From positions 1 through 50,572 of the forward strand of contig JBDTYM010000019.1 of assembly GCA_040005635.1 (NCBI GenBank): DNA of 50,572 bases. Reading direction: 5' to 3'. The DNA comes from Dokdonella_A sp040005635 (GTDB lineage: Bacteria; Pseudomonadota; Gammaproteobacteria; Xanthomonadales; Rhodanobacteraceae). A program made the position numbers and the translations under genes. The notes under the pieces are model-generated. The model was not told the DNA's origin. It searched no databases and saw nothing but the letters and a program-made list of their open reading frames with translations. Shown here one piece after another: positions 16,651-26,770 of this stretch (position 1 is the first letter of the stretch; every line of letters starts with the position of its first letter).

Positions 16651-19074
16651 ATGCAAACCCTGCTGATCGAACTGAAGCACGCGTTGCGCAGCATCGCGGC
16701 GCAGCCGTCGTTCTCCGCCCTGGTCATCGGCGTGCTCGGTGTCGGTCTCGCCAGCGTGCTGTACACGCTCGTCATGATCGACGGCGTGTACTGGCGGCCG
16801 CTGCCGTTCACCGATGCCGAACGGCTGTACCAGATCGGCATCGCGGTTCCCGATCAAGCGCGCGATTCGCTCGACGGCTTCAGCGACGCCGACCTCGTCG
16901 AACTGCAGCGACGTCTGGATGGCAAAGCCGACCTCGCCGGCTTCTACACCGGCACGATCAATCTGAGCGACCTGGACCGTCCCGAGCGTTACGACGGCGC
17001 CTTCGTCAGTGCCAACCTGCTGCGCGTGCTCGGCATGGCGCCGCTGCTCGGGCGAGACTTCGCCGCTGGCGACGATCGCGCCGGCGCCGCCGCAACCGTG
17101 ATGCTGTCGTACGCCTTGTGGAAGAACCGGTATGCCGGCGCAGCCGACATCATCGGCCGCCAGGTGCGCGTCAATGCGCGCCCGGCAACCGTCATCGGCG
17201 TGATGCCGGAGACCTTCAGTTTCCCGATTCGTGAAGCGATCTGGGTGCCGGCCGCACTGCGCGAGGACATGCCACGTGGCGGTCAAACCGATTACGACGC
17301 CGTCGCGGGCCTGGCACCCGGCGTCGAACCCGGCACGATCCAGCCGCTGCTCGACGGCTGGCTCGCCGATGCCGCGCACAAGGAGCCCGAGGCGTTCCAC
17401 AATGCGCACGTCGCCTCGCGGCCGCTGTCGAACTACTTCACCGACGGCCCGACACGCGCAATCTTCGGCAGCATTTTCATCGCGGTCCTGATGCTCTTGC
17501 TGCTCGCCTGCGCGAATGTCGCGAACCTGTTGCTGACGCGTACCCTGGCGCGGCGGCAGGAACTCGCGGTGCGCGTCGCGCTCGGCGCCGATCGCGGGCG
17601 TCTTGCCGTGCACCTGCTGGCGCAAAGCCTGCTGCTGTCGCTGCTGGCTTGTGCACTCGCATGGCCGCTGGTGCAGCTCGGCGTCGCCGCAACGCTGGCG
17701 AGCTTCGACGGCACCGGCGAAGGCCCGCCACAATGGATGCGTTTCAATCTGGATTGGCGTTTCGCGCTCGCTGCCGCGGTTTGCGCCGGCTTCACCGCAG
17801 TCGCCGTCGGCGTGTTGCCGGCGCTGCGCGCAGGCGGCGCGGCCGATAAGGGCGCATTGCGCGACAGCACGCGCAATGTCGGTGGGCGTACGTTCGCGCG
17901 GCTCAGCCGCGCGCTGGTCGTCGGCGAGATCGCGCTGTCGTGTGCATTGTTGATCAGCGCCGGCATGCTCGTGCGCGGCATCACCGCACTCGACCACAGC
18001 GATCTCGGCGTCAGCGATGCGAAATCCCTGTTGACGGCGCGCGTCGCCCTGTTCGAGAGCAGCTATCCGAAAGGTGTCGCGCAGGCGAATTTCTTCGAGC
18101 GCGTGACCACCCGGCTGCGCGACGAGGCCGACGTCATCGACGGCACCGCCGGCACCGCGATGCCCGGGTTCTACAGTCCAACCCGCGAACTGCTGCCGGC
18201 AGGCGATGCGGCCGGTGATGCGCCGCTGCCGCGCGTGCAGTTCGGTGCCATCGATGCCCATTGGCTCGATACGTTCGGCATCCGCTTGCGCGAAGGTCGC
18301 GGCTTCGACGAGCGCGATCGCGCCGATGCACCGAGCGTCGCGATCGTCGATGCAAAGTTCGCCGAACGCTTCGGCAACGGCGGTTCCGTGCTCGGTCGTC
18401 GCTTCCGTCTCGATCCGCGCGATCCGGCGTCGCCGACCTTCAACGTGATCGGCGTCACCGCCCCGGTGCTGCTCGATGCGCCGAACAATACGCCGCGCCC
18501 TGCAGTGCTGATGCCGCTGCTGCAACAACCCGGTCGCTTTGCCTATCTTGCCGTGCGCACGCACGCCGCTCCGGCCGCGTTCGCAGGTCGCCTCGCCGAT
18601 GACGTACGCGCGGTCGACGCCGACACGCCGGCGTACTGGGTACGCACGTACGACGAGATTCTGCGCAATGCTGCTTTCGGCAGCCGCGTCGTCGCGCGCC
18701 TGTTTCTGATTTTCGGCGTGATCGGCCTGCTGCTGGCAGCCGCCGGACTCTATGGCGTCATCGCTTACGCCGTCGGTCAGCAGACACGCGAGATCGGCGT
18801 GCGCCGCGCGCTCGGCGCTTCCGCACGTGCGATCCTCGCTCGCGTGCTCGCGCGCAGCGGCGCGCAAGTCGTGCTCGGCGTCGGCATCGGCCTCGCGCTC
18901 GGCCTCCCGCTGGCGCTGCAGCTGGCTTCGGCGCTCGGACGCTTCAACGCGCTGGATCCGCTCGTGCTGGCTGGCGTGCCGCTGCTGCTGCTGTTCACAG
19001 CGCTCGTTGCCGTGCTGGTGCCGGCGCGCCGCGCGCTGGGTGTCGATCCGATGGTGGCGCTGCGTCATGACTGA
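16651..19074 (+). CDS. ADOP-like ABC permease 3
   Basis: 807 residues from ATG 16651, with an AAGGACAT-type site. It has duplicated MacB_PCD-FtsX architecture with helices near 22-44, 270-295, 320-345, 365-390, 417-442, 680-708, 738-762 and 769-792, ending VDPMVALRHD. It is visibly closest to permease 7. Shared stretches include APLLGRDFAA, VMLSYxLWxxRY, IIGRQxRV, ATVIGVMPExFS and the NLSDxDRxERY block, while the other permeases diverge in these places. The two are probably recent duplicates. It presumably sits in the inner membrane and uses a separately encoded ATPase. Confidence 0.88.
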   Translation: MQTLLIELKHALRSIAAQPSFSALVIGVLGVGLASVLYTLVMIDGVYWRPLPFTDAERLYQIGIAVPDQARDSLDGFSDADLVELQRRLDGKADLAGFYTGTINLSDLDRPERYDGAFVSANLLRVLGMAPLLGRDFAAGDDRAGAAATVMLSYALWKNRYAGAADIIGRQVRVNARPATVIGVMPETFSFPIREAIWVPAALREDMPRGGQTDYDAVAGLAPGVEPGTIQPLLDGWLADAAHKEPEAFHNAHVASRPLSNYFTDGPTRAIFGSIFIAVLMLLLLACANVANLLLTRTLARRQELAVRVALGADRGRLAVHLLAQSLLLSLLACALAWPLVQLGVAATLASFDGTGEGPPQWMRFNLDWRFALAAAVCAGFTAVAVGVLPALRAGGAADKGALRDSTRNVGGRTFARLSRALVVGEIALSCALLISAGMLVRGITALDHSDLGVSDAKSLLTARVALFESSYPKGVAQANFFERVTTRLRDEADVIDGTAGTAMPGFYSPTRELLPAGDAAGDAPLPRVQFGAIDAHWLDTFGIRLREGRGFDERDRADAPSVAIVDAKFAERFGNGGSVLGRRFRLDPRDPASPTFNVIGVTAPVLLDAPNNTPRPAVLMPLLQQPGRFAYLAVRTHAAPAAFAGRLADDVRAVDADTPAYWVRTYDEILRNAAFGSRVVARLFLIFGVIGLLLAAAGLYGVIAYAVGQQTREIGVRRALGASARAILARVLARSGAQVVLGVGIGLALGLPLALQLASALGRFNALDPLVLAGVPLLLLFTALVAVLVPARRALGVDPMVALRHD

Positions 19075-19167
19075 GGCCCGCGTCAACAGCAACACCGCGC
19101 ACACCGCGATGAACGCCGCCAGCGCGCCGCGCTCACCGCTTTCGCATTCCCCACGGAGACCGCACTC

Positions 19168-21570
19168 ATGACGCTGCTGCAGGATCTGCGCTTCGCCGTG
19201 CGAAGCCTGCGCTCGCACGTCGGCACGGCCGCGTTCGCGACGCTGACGCTCGCCTGCGGCCTGGCTGCCGCGATCGCGATCTATTGCGTGATCGACGCCG
19301 TGCTGCTGCGCGCGCTGCCTTATTCGCAAGCCGATCGTATCGTGCAGATCCGCGAAGTCGCCAGCGACGGCCACACGATGGCGATGGCGCTGCCGAACTA
19401 CCAGGACCTCGTGGCGACGATCGACCGCTTCGACGCCCGCACGTTCTACAACAGCGGCGACGGCATCGTCGGCGGCGCCGCGCAGACCGTCCGCGCCGGC
19501 GTCGCCTACGCCGGCGGCGACTTCTTCCGCGCGTTCAACGCGGTGCCACAGCAGGGCCGCCTGTTCGGCGCCGACGAGCATGCGCGCGTCGCCGTGATCG
19601 GACATGCGCTCTGGCAGGGCCTGCTGCAGGGGCGCGTCGATGTACTCGGCAGTGCGCTCGATGTCGACGGTCAACACTACACGATCGTCGGCGTGATGCC
19701 GGCGGGCTTCGCGTTTCCGAACGAAACCGCGGTATGGGTTCCGCTCATCCTCGATGAGGCAGCCACCAGCCGCAGCGCGCACAACTTCGAAGCGCTCGGC
19801 CGACTGCGTTCACGCGACGATCTCGCCGAAGCACGTCTCGCCGCCAATGCGCTCGCCGGCCGCCTGCTGCAGCAGTACAGCGGCGACATCGACGCCCGTG
19901 CCTTCGCATTGACGCCGCTCGCCGAAGCGATCGCGGCGCCGGTGCGCAGCGCCCTGCTGCTGCTCGCTGCCGGCACCGCGTTCCTGCTGCTGATCGCGAT
20001 CACCAATGCGACCAATCTGATGCTCGCCTTGCATGGCTCGCGCTCACGCGAACTCGCCGTGCGCGCGGCGCTGGGAGCGAGTGGCTTGCGCCTGGCGCGA
20101 CAGCTGCTGCTCGAATGTCTGCTCATCACCTCGTTGGCGGCAGCGATCGGCATGCTGCTCGCTGCGCTGGCAGTGCACCTGATGTTGCGCGTCGGCGGCA
20201 CCCATTTGCCGCGGCTCGACGAGATCCACGTCAGCGCCAACGATGCTGCGTTGAGCCTGCTCGCGGCCGTGCTGATCGCGCTCGCGATGAGCGCCGCGGT
20301 GCTGTGGAACAGTCAGCGACGCAGTTCACTGGCCGAATTGCGCGAGAGCGGGCGCGGCCAGTCGCCCGGGCGCAGCCAGCTGCGCACGCGCGCGGTGCTG
20401 CTGGTCGGCCAGACCACGCTGACTACCTTGCTGCTGATCGGCGCGGCCCTGCTCGGCCGCAGCTTTCTCGCCCTTTTGGCGATCGACCCGGGGTTCGCAT
20501 CCGACAATGCGGTGGACGTGCAGTTGTCGCAACCCTGGCAGCGTGATGCGACGGTCAATGCGCGCACCGCGCAGCGCTACCGCGAATTGATGGCGGCGTT
20601 CGCCGAACTACCCGGCGTCACGCTGGTCGGTGGCGTCAACGCACTACCGTTGACGCAGGACGGTGCCGATGGCGCGTTCTGGGATGCCAGCGTCAACGAT
20701 TTTTCGCGACCGCCGCCGCCTTCGCTCGGCTATGCGGAATTCCGCGTCGCCACCGCCGATTATTTCAAGGCGGCCGGCATCCCTCTGCGCAGTGGGCGCA
20801 GCTTCGACAGTCGCGACCGCGCCGACGGCGAACACGTCGCGATCGTCAGCGAAGTCACCGCGCGCGCGACCTGGGGCACGCGCGATCCGCTCGGCCAGCG
20901 CATCCAGGTCGGCAACATGGATGGCGACCTGCGCCCGGTCACCATCATCGGCGTCGTCGCAGACGTGCACGAACGCAGCCTGGAGCAAGTCCCCAAAGGA
21001 GCGGTCTATGTCGATCTCGATCAACGCCCGGCAGCGGCCGCGCAGTTCGACGTGATCGTGCGCTCCAGCCTGACTCCGTCGACCCTGATCGACATGCTGC
21101 GCGGCGTGCTCGCGCAACATGCAACCGGCATACCGTACAGCCTGCGGGCATTGACCGAGGTGCGCGCGAGCGCTCTCGCACAGCGACGCTTCAGCCTCGT
21201 GTTGTTCGGCGCGTTCGCGCTGGTCGCCTTCGTGCTGGCAATCGGAGGCCTGTACGGATTGATGGCATTCGCGGTCGGCCAGCGTACGCACGAATTCGCA
21301 CTGCGCCAGGCCTTGGGCTCCTCGCGCGGCGATATCGCGCGGCTGGTACTCGGCAGCGGGCTGCGCATCGGCGTGTTCGGCATCGCACTCGGTGTCGCCG
21401 CCGCGCTGGCTGGCGCACATGCGATGCAGAACCTGTTGTACGGCGTCGCCGCCACCGACGTGCCGGTGCTCGCCGGCGTCAGCGCGCTGCTGCTCTCCAC
21501 CCTGGTCTGCGCTTGCCTGCTGCCTGCGTGGCGCGCCTGTGCCGTGGCGCCGCGCGAAGCACTCGCCTGA
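19168..21570 (+). CDS. ADOP-like ABC permease 4
   Basis: 800 residues from ATG 19168, preceded by CACGGAGACC. The same eight-helix, two-periplasmic-domain plan is present. The first helix (AAFATLTLACGLAAAIAIYCVIDAVLL) and the SQADRIVQI segment place it nearer permease 2 at the N-terminus. The C-terminus is shorter, ending VAPREALA, and lacks the final R-(N/H/D)-E of its paralogues. The FtsX core motifs (GLYGLMAFAVGQRTHEFALRQALG) are kept. The stop is supported by 57 non-coding bases before permease 5, so I treat it as intact. Confidence 0.87.
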   Translation: MTLLQDLRFAVRSLRSHVGTAAFATLTLACGLAAAIAIYCVIDAVLLRALPYSQADRIVQIREVASDGHTMAMALPNYQDLVATIDRFDARTFYNSGDGIVGGAAQTVRAGVAYAGGDFFRAFNAVPQQGRLFGADEHARVAVIGHALWQGLLQGRVDVLGSALDVDGQHYTIVGVMPAGFAFPNETAVWVPLILDEAATSRSAHNFEALGRLRSRDDLAEARLAANALAGRLLQQYSGDIDARAFALTPLAEAIAAPVRSALLLLAAGTAFLLLIAITNATNLMLALHGSRSRELAVRAALGASGLRLARQLLLECLLITSLAAAIGMLLAALAVHLMLRVGGTHLPRLDEIHVSANDAALSLLAAVLIALAMSAAVLWNSQRRSSLAELRESGRGQSPGRSQLRTRAVLLVGQTTLTTLLLIGAALLGRSFLALLAIDPGFASDNAVDVQLSQPWQRDATVNARTAQRYRELMAAFAELPGVTLVGGVNALPLTQDGADGAFWDASVNDFSRPPPPSLGYAEFRVATADYFKAAGIPLRSGRSFDSRDRADGEHVAIVSEVTARATWGTRDPLGQRIQVGNMDGDLRPVTIIGVVADVHERSLEQVPKGAVYVDLDQRPAAAAQFDVIVRSSLTPSTLIDMLRGVLAQHATGIPYSLRALTEVRASALAQRRFSLVLFGAFALVAFVLAIGGLYGLMAFAVGQRTHEFALRQALGSSRGDIARLVLGSGLRIGVFGIALGVAAALAGAHAMQNLLYGVAATDVPVLAGVSALLLSTLVCACLLPAWRACAVAPREALA

Positions 21571-21627
21571 AGCCGCCGACATGACGAAGCCCGCCGCTCG
21601 CCGCTGGTCCTCCGGAGAATTCCACCG

Positions 21628-24081
21628 ATGAACCATTTCCTCGCCGACCTTCGCTATGGATTGCGCGCACTCGCCGCGCGCCCGCGCTTCGCGCTCGCCG
21701 CGATCCTCACGCTCGCGCTCGGCATCGGTGCGAACACGCTCGTGTTCAGCCTGATCGACGGCGTCTATTTCTCGGCTCTGCCGTACCGCGACGACGCGCG
21801 CCTGATCGATGTCGAAAACAGCTATCCGAAGATGGGCCTCGCCTTCGCCGGCACGTCGGTGCCCGACTATCTTGACCGCCGCGACGGCGTGCCGGCCTTG
21901 GCCGACAGCGCGCTCTACAGCGGCGACAACTTCAATCTCGCCGACAATGGCGCACCCGAACGCGTGCACGGCATCCGCGCGACGCCTTCGCTGTTCAGCA
22001 CGCTGGGTGTCGGCGCAGCGCTCGGCCGTGGCTTCGGCGCGGACGAAGCACAGATCGGCGGCGACAAGGTCGTCGTGCTCGGCGATGCGCTGTGGCGCAA
22101 CCGCTTCGCCGCCGACGCCACCCTCATCGGCCGCAACGTGCGCATGAACGGCGAGGCGTATCGGGTGATCGGCGTGATGCCGGCCGGTTTCATGTTCCCC
22201 GATCGCGACACCGCGTTGTACGTGCCGTTTGCATTCACCGAGGCGCAGAAGAGCGATCTGCAGCGCGGGGTCGAGTTTTCCTCGACGGTCGCACGGCTTG
22301 CGCCGGGGGCCACCATGGCCGAGGTCAAAGCGCAATGTGATCTCGTGATCAAGCGCAATCTCGAACGCGTCGGCGCGATCGGCGACCAAGGTTCCCAGTT
22401 CGCCCGTTTCATGCAGGCGGCCGGCTTCACCATCAGCACGCAGTCGCTGCGCACGCAGCTCGCCGGTGATCATTCGCAGATGCTGGTCTTGTTGCAGCTC
22501 GCGGTCGGTCTGTTGCTGCTGATTGCCTGCGCGAACATCGCGAACCTGCTGCTGACGCGACTGTCGGCACGCGAAAAGGAACTCTCGATCCGCGTGGCGC
22601 TCGGCGCCGGTCGTGCGCGCATCGCGCGGCAACTGCTGGTCGAAGCCCTGCTGCTCGCGTTTGCCGGCGCCGCGCTCGGCATCGGCATCGCCCTCGCCGG
22701 CGTGCGGCTGGTGGCGGCGTCCGGCCTGCTGCCGGATTGGATTCCGCTCGATCTCGACCTGCGCGTACTCGCCTTCACGCTTGCGCTCGCGCTCGCCTCC
22801 GGTCTGCTGTTCGGATTGCTGCCCGCATGGTCCGCCGCGGCGGCGCGACCGCAGCAGATGTTGCGCGAAGCCGGCCGCCTGGGCAGCGGCAGCCGTACGG
22901 CGCGCCGATTGCGCAACGCGTTGGTCGTGCTGCAGTTCGCGATGGCGGTCGCGCTGCTGGCAAGTGCGGGCCTGCTCATGCGCAGCTTCGCCAATGTGCT
23001 CGAACAGAGCCCCGGCTTCAGCAGCGACAATGTGTTGAGCGCCGCCGTCTCGTTGCCGCACGAGAAGTATGCCGATGATGCCGCGCGCGCTGGCGTGATG
23101 GCGCGCGTGCTCGAGGCCGCGCGCAACCTGAGTGGGGTCAGCGCAGCGGGCCTGGTCGATGTGCGCCCGCTCTCCGGCAACAACGCCGGCTCGAGCTATG
23201 CGATTGGCGGGCTCGTCGACGAGGGCGCTGCGGCGCATGCGTTCGCGCGCACGGTCGATGAGGACTACTTCAAGGCGATGGGCATCCCGCTAGTGCGCGG
23301 GCGTACCTTCACGCAGGCGGACTGGAACAGCAAGAACCAGGTCGCCGTCGTCGACGAGCTGTTCGCGCACAAGCGCTTTCCGAATGGCGATGCGCTCGGA
23401 CAGATCCTCGACCTCGATCGCCCTGGCGTGACCGGCAAGCAATACACGATCGTCGGCGTCGTCGGCACCGTCAAGAACAGCGATCTGGCCGAGCAGGCGC
23501 AACAGGAAACCTTCTATCTCGATTTCGGCCAAGCGCCCACCGACACCGTCGTGCTCGTACTGCGTAGCTCGACCGATCCGGGCATGCTGGCCGAGCCGCT
23601 GCGCGCGGCGCTGCGGGCGATAGACCCGGAGCAACCCTTGTTCGACGTGATGACGCTGGACCAGCGCGTGCAGCTGTCGCTGACGGCGCGGCGTGTACCG
23701 ATGCAGCTGATCGGCGTATTCGCGGCGGTCGCCCTGCTGCTCGCGGCGATCGGCATCTATGGCGTGCTGGCCTTCGCAGTCACGCAGCGCACCAGCGAAT
23801 TCGGCGTGCGCATGGCGATTGGCGCCGATGGCGCGAGTATCCGTCGTCAGGTACTCGGCGACGGCGCGCGGCTGGCCGCGATCGGCCTCGGCCTGGGAGT
23901 GCTCGGCGCAGTCGCGCTCGGTCTCGTTCTCAAGAGCCAGTTGTTCGGCGTCGGCAGCATCGACCTGCCGAGCCTCGCGATCGTCATCGGCGTGCTTGCC
24001 GCCACGGCGTTCGCCGCGTGCTGGCTGCCCGCGCGACGTGCCGCGGGCGTCGCGCCGATGGAAGCCTTGCGCAATGAATGA
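21628..24081 (+). CDS. ADOP-like ABC permease 5
   Basis: 817 residues from ATG 21628; CTCCGGAGAA supplies the ribosome site. TM1 (ALAAILTLALGIGANTLVFSLIDGVYF) is the canonical ADOP sequence. Two periplasmic domains and FtsX cores follow, with ARRLRNALVVLQFAMAVALLASAGLLMRS-type TM5 and IGIYGVLAFAVTQRTSEFGVRMAIG after TM6, ending VAPMEALRNE. Its final bases (GCCTTGCGCAATGAATGATCC) closely resemble the orphan permease terminus in the scar at 26734-26754. A transport role is inferred from the family; the substrate is unknown. Confidence 0.88.
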   Translation: MNHFLADLRYGLRALAARPRFALAAILTLALGIGANTLVFSLIDGVYFSALPYRDDARLIDVENSYPKMGLAFAGTSVPDYLDRRDGVPALADSALYSGDNFNLADNGAPERVHGIRATPSLFSTLGVGAALGRGFGADEAQIGGDKVVVLGDALWRNRFAADATLIGRNVRMNGEAYRVIGVMPAGFMFPDRDTALYVPFAFTEAQKSDLQRGVEFSSTVARLAPGATMAEVKAQCDLVIKRNLERVGAIGDQGSQFARFMQAAGFTISTQSLRTQLAGDHSQMLVLLQLAVGLLLLIACANIANLLLTRLSAREKELSIRVALGAGRARIARQLLVEALLLAFAGAALGIGIALAGVRLVAASGLLPDWIPLDLDLRVLAFTLALALASGLLFGLLPAWSAAAARPQQMLREAGRLGSGSRTARRLRNALVVLQFAMAVALLASAGLLMRSFANVLEQSPGFSSDNVLSAAVSLPHEKYADDAARAGVMARVLEAARNLSGVSAAGLVDVRPLSGNNAGSSYAIGGLVDEGAAAHAFARTVDEDYFKAMGIPLVRGRTFTQADWNSKNQVAVVDELFAHKRFPNGDALGQILDLDRPGVTGKQYTIVGVVGTVKNSDLAEQAQQETFYLDFGQAPTDTVVLVLRSSTDPGMLAEPLRAALRAIDPEQPLFDVMTLDQRVQLSLTARRVPMQLIGVFAAVALLLAAIGIYGVLAFAVTQRTSEFGVRMAIGADGASIRRQVLGDGARLAAIGLGLGVLGAVALGLVLKSQLFGVGSIDLPSLAIVIGVLAATAFAACWLPARRAAGVAPMEALRNE

Positions 24082-24149
24082 TCCGCTTTCGACCCACTTG
24101 GCGACGCCTGCGACCCTGATCGCGCCCGACTTTTCTCGCAGGTGATTGC

Positions 24150-26564
24150 ATGAATCTCTTCGAATGGCGGCAGGCCCTGCTCCGGCTTGTGCGCAGCCCG
24201 GCGTTCAGCGCGACCTCGGTGCTGTTGCTCGCGATCGCTGGCGGCACCTTGATGTGCGTCTTCAGCGTGGTCTACGGCGTGCTCTACAAGCCGTTGCCCT
24301 ACCCGCGTTCCGAAGACCTGCTTTCAGTGCAGTCACGCGTGCTCGACCTGCTCCTGGATACCGGACTCTCGGTACCGTTGCGCGACGAGATTGCCGCGCA
24401 CGCACGCACGCTCGATGGCATCGCCCTCTATCGCACCAGCGAACGGGCGCTGCGCGACGAAGGCGGTCGGCGGACCGGTTCGTTGGCGGTCGCAAGCGTC
24501 GAACCGGCCCTGCTCGATCTGCTCGGCACGCAGCCGCTGCTCGGACGCGCCTTCACCGGCGAAGATGCCTCCGCTGCCGCCCGGAGTGCGATCCTGTCCT
24601 GGGATGAATGGCAGCAGGGTTTCGGCGGAGCGCCCGCGGCGATCGGGCGCGAGCTGCGCGTCGGCGACGACGTGTATCGCGTGATCGGCGTGATGCCGCG
24701 TGGCTTCGCATTTCCGTCCCAGCGGACGCGGCTGTGGCTGCCGCTCGGATTCAGCGCGGAGCAACGGGCGCGCGAACACGCCGGCAGCTTCGACGGAACG
24801 CTCGCGATCGCGCGCGCGCAACCGGGGGCAAGCCTCGCCGAAGTGACCGCCGACCTCGAAAGCATCGCCAAGACGACGCCCGAACTCAGCGCCGCGTTCG
24901 GCAGCAAGTTCCGCATACTGGCCGAGCCCATGAGAACGCTTTGGGTCGGCGAACGACGGCAGGCCCTTCTGCTGATGCTGCTTGCCGCCGTGACGCTCTG
25001 GCTGGTCACCGCTGCGAACGTCGCCAACCTGTTTCTCGCCCGCGCGCTGTCGCGCCAGCACGCGACGGCAATCACGGCTGCGCTTGGCGCCACCGCCTGG
25101 CAGCGCACTCGGGCAGTCGCGTTGGAGGCCACACTCCTCTGCGTGGCCGGCGCCCTGCTCGGCTGCACGCTGCTGCCCGCCGGCCTGGAACTGCTGCGCC
25201 GTTTCGATCTGCTGCCCGCCGACATCCCGCAGGCGATCGGCGTCGATGCGCCGACGCTGACCACGATGATCGCGCTGTCCGCCGCGATGGGCCTGTTGTT
25301 GACCCTCGCAGGCCTGTCCGCACTAGGCGGCAATCTCAACGCCATGCTCCGCCGCGGCGGCTCGCGCCAGACCGCCGACGGCGCCGCGCAAAAGGTCCGC
25401 CAGAGCCTTGTGGTGGCACAGATCGCACTGACGGCCGCCTTGCTCTTCGGCATCGGCGTGCTGCTGCGCAGTTCGCGCAACCTGCTCGCCGAAGGGATCG
25501 GCTTCCAGCGCGACCATTTGCTGTACGCGGGGCTCGACGACTTCGTTCCAGCGACGGCGGCGCCGGCACTGCGCGCCGCGCGCCTGGCGACGTTGGTCGA
25601 GCAGGCACGCACGATACCCGGTGTCGTTGCCGCCGGCCTGGGTAGCATGCTGCCGTTCGGCACCGGCACGAGTTCGACCAACTTCATACCGCCCGGACAG
25701 GAAGGCACCACGGAAAAGCCGATCGGCTACAACCCGATGGTCGATGGCGGTTATTTCGCCGCGCTCGGCTTGCCGATCACGCTCGGGCGCGGATTCACCG
25801 CTGACGAGATCCGTTCGCACGCGCCGGTCACGATCGTCGACGAACTTTTCGTGCAGCGCTACCTTGCGGGCACGGATCCGCTCGGCCGCCATTTCTCGAT
25901 TCCGCCCGGGCCGGACCTGCCGACCCGATCCGTCGAGATCGTCGGCGTCGTGCCCACGCTGAAGCAGCGCGCGCTCGACGAAGCCTTCGACCATGTGTCG
26001 ATCTACCAGCCCGATCCGGCACCTCCCTATGCCGCGCTCGCCTTGCGCACCGTTGCCGAGCCGGGGTTGCTCGCAGCACCGCTCAAGGCGCTCGGCGAGG
26101 ACATCGCACCCGGCGACACGCTGGGGCCGCTCGTCACGCTCGACGAGCGGATCACTGACTCGCTGCGCGAGCGTACGCGCCTGGATACCTTGCTCAGCCT
26201 GCTCGGCACCGTGGCGCTGGCGCTCGCCGCGGTCGGACTGTATGCCGTACTCGCCTATGCGGTCCGTCGGCGCCTGTCGGAGTTCGGCGTGCGCATGGCC
26301 CTGGGCGCGCGCGCCGCTACGCTGCTGCGCACGGTGCTGACACAAGGCCTCGGATTGATCGGTGCGGGACTGCTGATTGCACTGCCACTGGAGTACGCGT
26401 TCGCGCGAGTCCTGGCGCATCGGCTCTACCACGTCGGCGCATTCGACGCGTTCACGCTCGTCCTCGTCGCCGCGACGCTGGCGTTCGCCGGCCTCGCGGC
26501 GTGCTGGCTGCCGGCACTGCGCGCTTCACGCGTCGATCCCGTCATCGCGCTGCGCGACGAATGA
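24150..26564 (+). CDS. ADOP-like ABC permease 6
   Basis: 804 residues from ATG 24150. This is the most diverged copy at the N-terminus: it begins MNLFEWRQALLRLVRSPAFS and has an atypical first helix (LLLAIAGGTLMCVFSVVYGVLY). The duplicated MacB_PCD-FtsX plan is otherwise complete. The second periplasmic domain has a distinctive FIPPGQEGTTEKPIGYNPMVDGGYF block, and the protein ends VDPVIALRDE. Its TGA overlaps an in-frame ATG of the following ATPase remnant (26561-26564), so the remnant was probably once translationally coupled to it. Confidence 0.87.
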   Translation: MNLFEWRQALLRLVRSPAFSATSVLLLAIAGGTLMCVFSVVYGVLYKPLPYPRSEDLLSVQSRVLDLLLDTGLSVPLRDEIAAHARTLDGIALYRTSERALRDEGGRRTGSLAVASVEPALLDLLGTQPLLGRAFTGEDASAAARSAILSWDEWQQGFGGAPAAIGRELRVGDDVYRVIGVMPRGFAFPSQRTRLWLPLGFSAEQRAREHAGSFDGTLAIARAQPGASLAEVTADLESIAKTTPELSAAFGSKFRILAEPMRTLWVGERRQALLLMLLAAVTLWLVTAANVANLFLARALSRQHATAITAALGATAWQRTRAVALEATLLCVAGALLGCTLLPAGLELLRRFDLLPADIPQAIGVDAPTLTTMIALSAAMGLLLTLAGLSALGGNLNAMLRRGGSRQTADGAAQKVRQSLVVAQIALTAALLFGIGVLLRSSRNLLAEGIGFQRDHLLYAGLDDFVPATAAPALRAARLATLVEQARTIPGVVAAGLGSMLPFGTGTSSTNFIPPGQEGTTEKPIGYNPMVDGGYFAALGLPITLGRGFTADEIRSHAPVTIVDELFVQRYLAGTDPLGRHFSIPPGPDLPTRSVEIVGVVPTLKQRALDEAFDHVSIYQPDPAPPYAALALRTVAEPGLLAAPLKALGEDIAPGDTLGPLVTLDERITDSLRERTRLDTLLSLLGTVALALAAVGLYAVLAYAVRRRLSEFGVRMALGARAATLLRTVLTQGLGLIGAGLLIALPLEYAFARVLAHRLYHVGAFDAFTLVLVAATLAFAGLAACWLPALRASRVDPVIALRDE

Positions 26565-26590
26565 AGCGCTCATCAGGAGGAACCCAAGCC

Positions 26591-26770
26591 GTGTCGTTGA
26601 TCGAACTGCGCAACGTCGAAAAATCGTTCCCCCTCGCCGGCAGGCGCCTCTGGGTGCTGCGCACTATCGACCTCGACATCACAGAATGCGAGTTCGTCGG
26701 CGTGCTGGGGCCTTCCGGCACGGGAAGCCAACGCAGGCTCTGCGCAATGAATGATCCGGAGTTCCGATGA
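26591..26770 (+). pseudogene. ABC ATPase remnant fused to the terminus of a lost permease
   Basis: From GTG 26591 the product starts VSLIELRNVEKSFPLAGRR, almost identical to the ATPase at 29212. It breaks off in Walker A at GPSGTGS, without the Lys. The DNA then continues, in another frame, as CAG-GCT-CTG-CGC-AAT-GAA-TGA (26734-26754), which is the QALRNE-stop ending of an ADOP permease. A deletion therefore removed the rest of one ATPase gene and nearly all of one permease gene. The leftover reading frame is 59 codons, has a perfect AGGAGG site (26575-26580), and stops in an ATGA overlap with permease 7. It may still act as a coupling leader. It cannot bind ATP. Confidence 0.88.

Noticed and set aside
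15625..19782. 1385-codon open frame on the minus strand
   Set aside because: It lies opposite permeases 2-4, is rich in His/Arg/Gln with no family pattern, and is explained by GC-rich codon usage of the true plus-strand genes.
20644..23238. 864-codon open frame on the minus strand
   Set aside because: Antisense shadow of permeases 4 and 5, with low-complexity composition and no motif.
26591..26770. Sequencing frameshift in an otherwise intact ATPase gene
   Set aside because: Bases after the break do not encode the rest of an ATPase in any frame; they encode a permease terminus and then permease 7.
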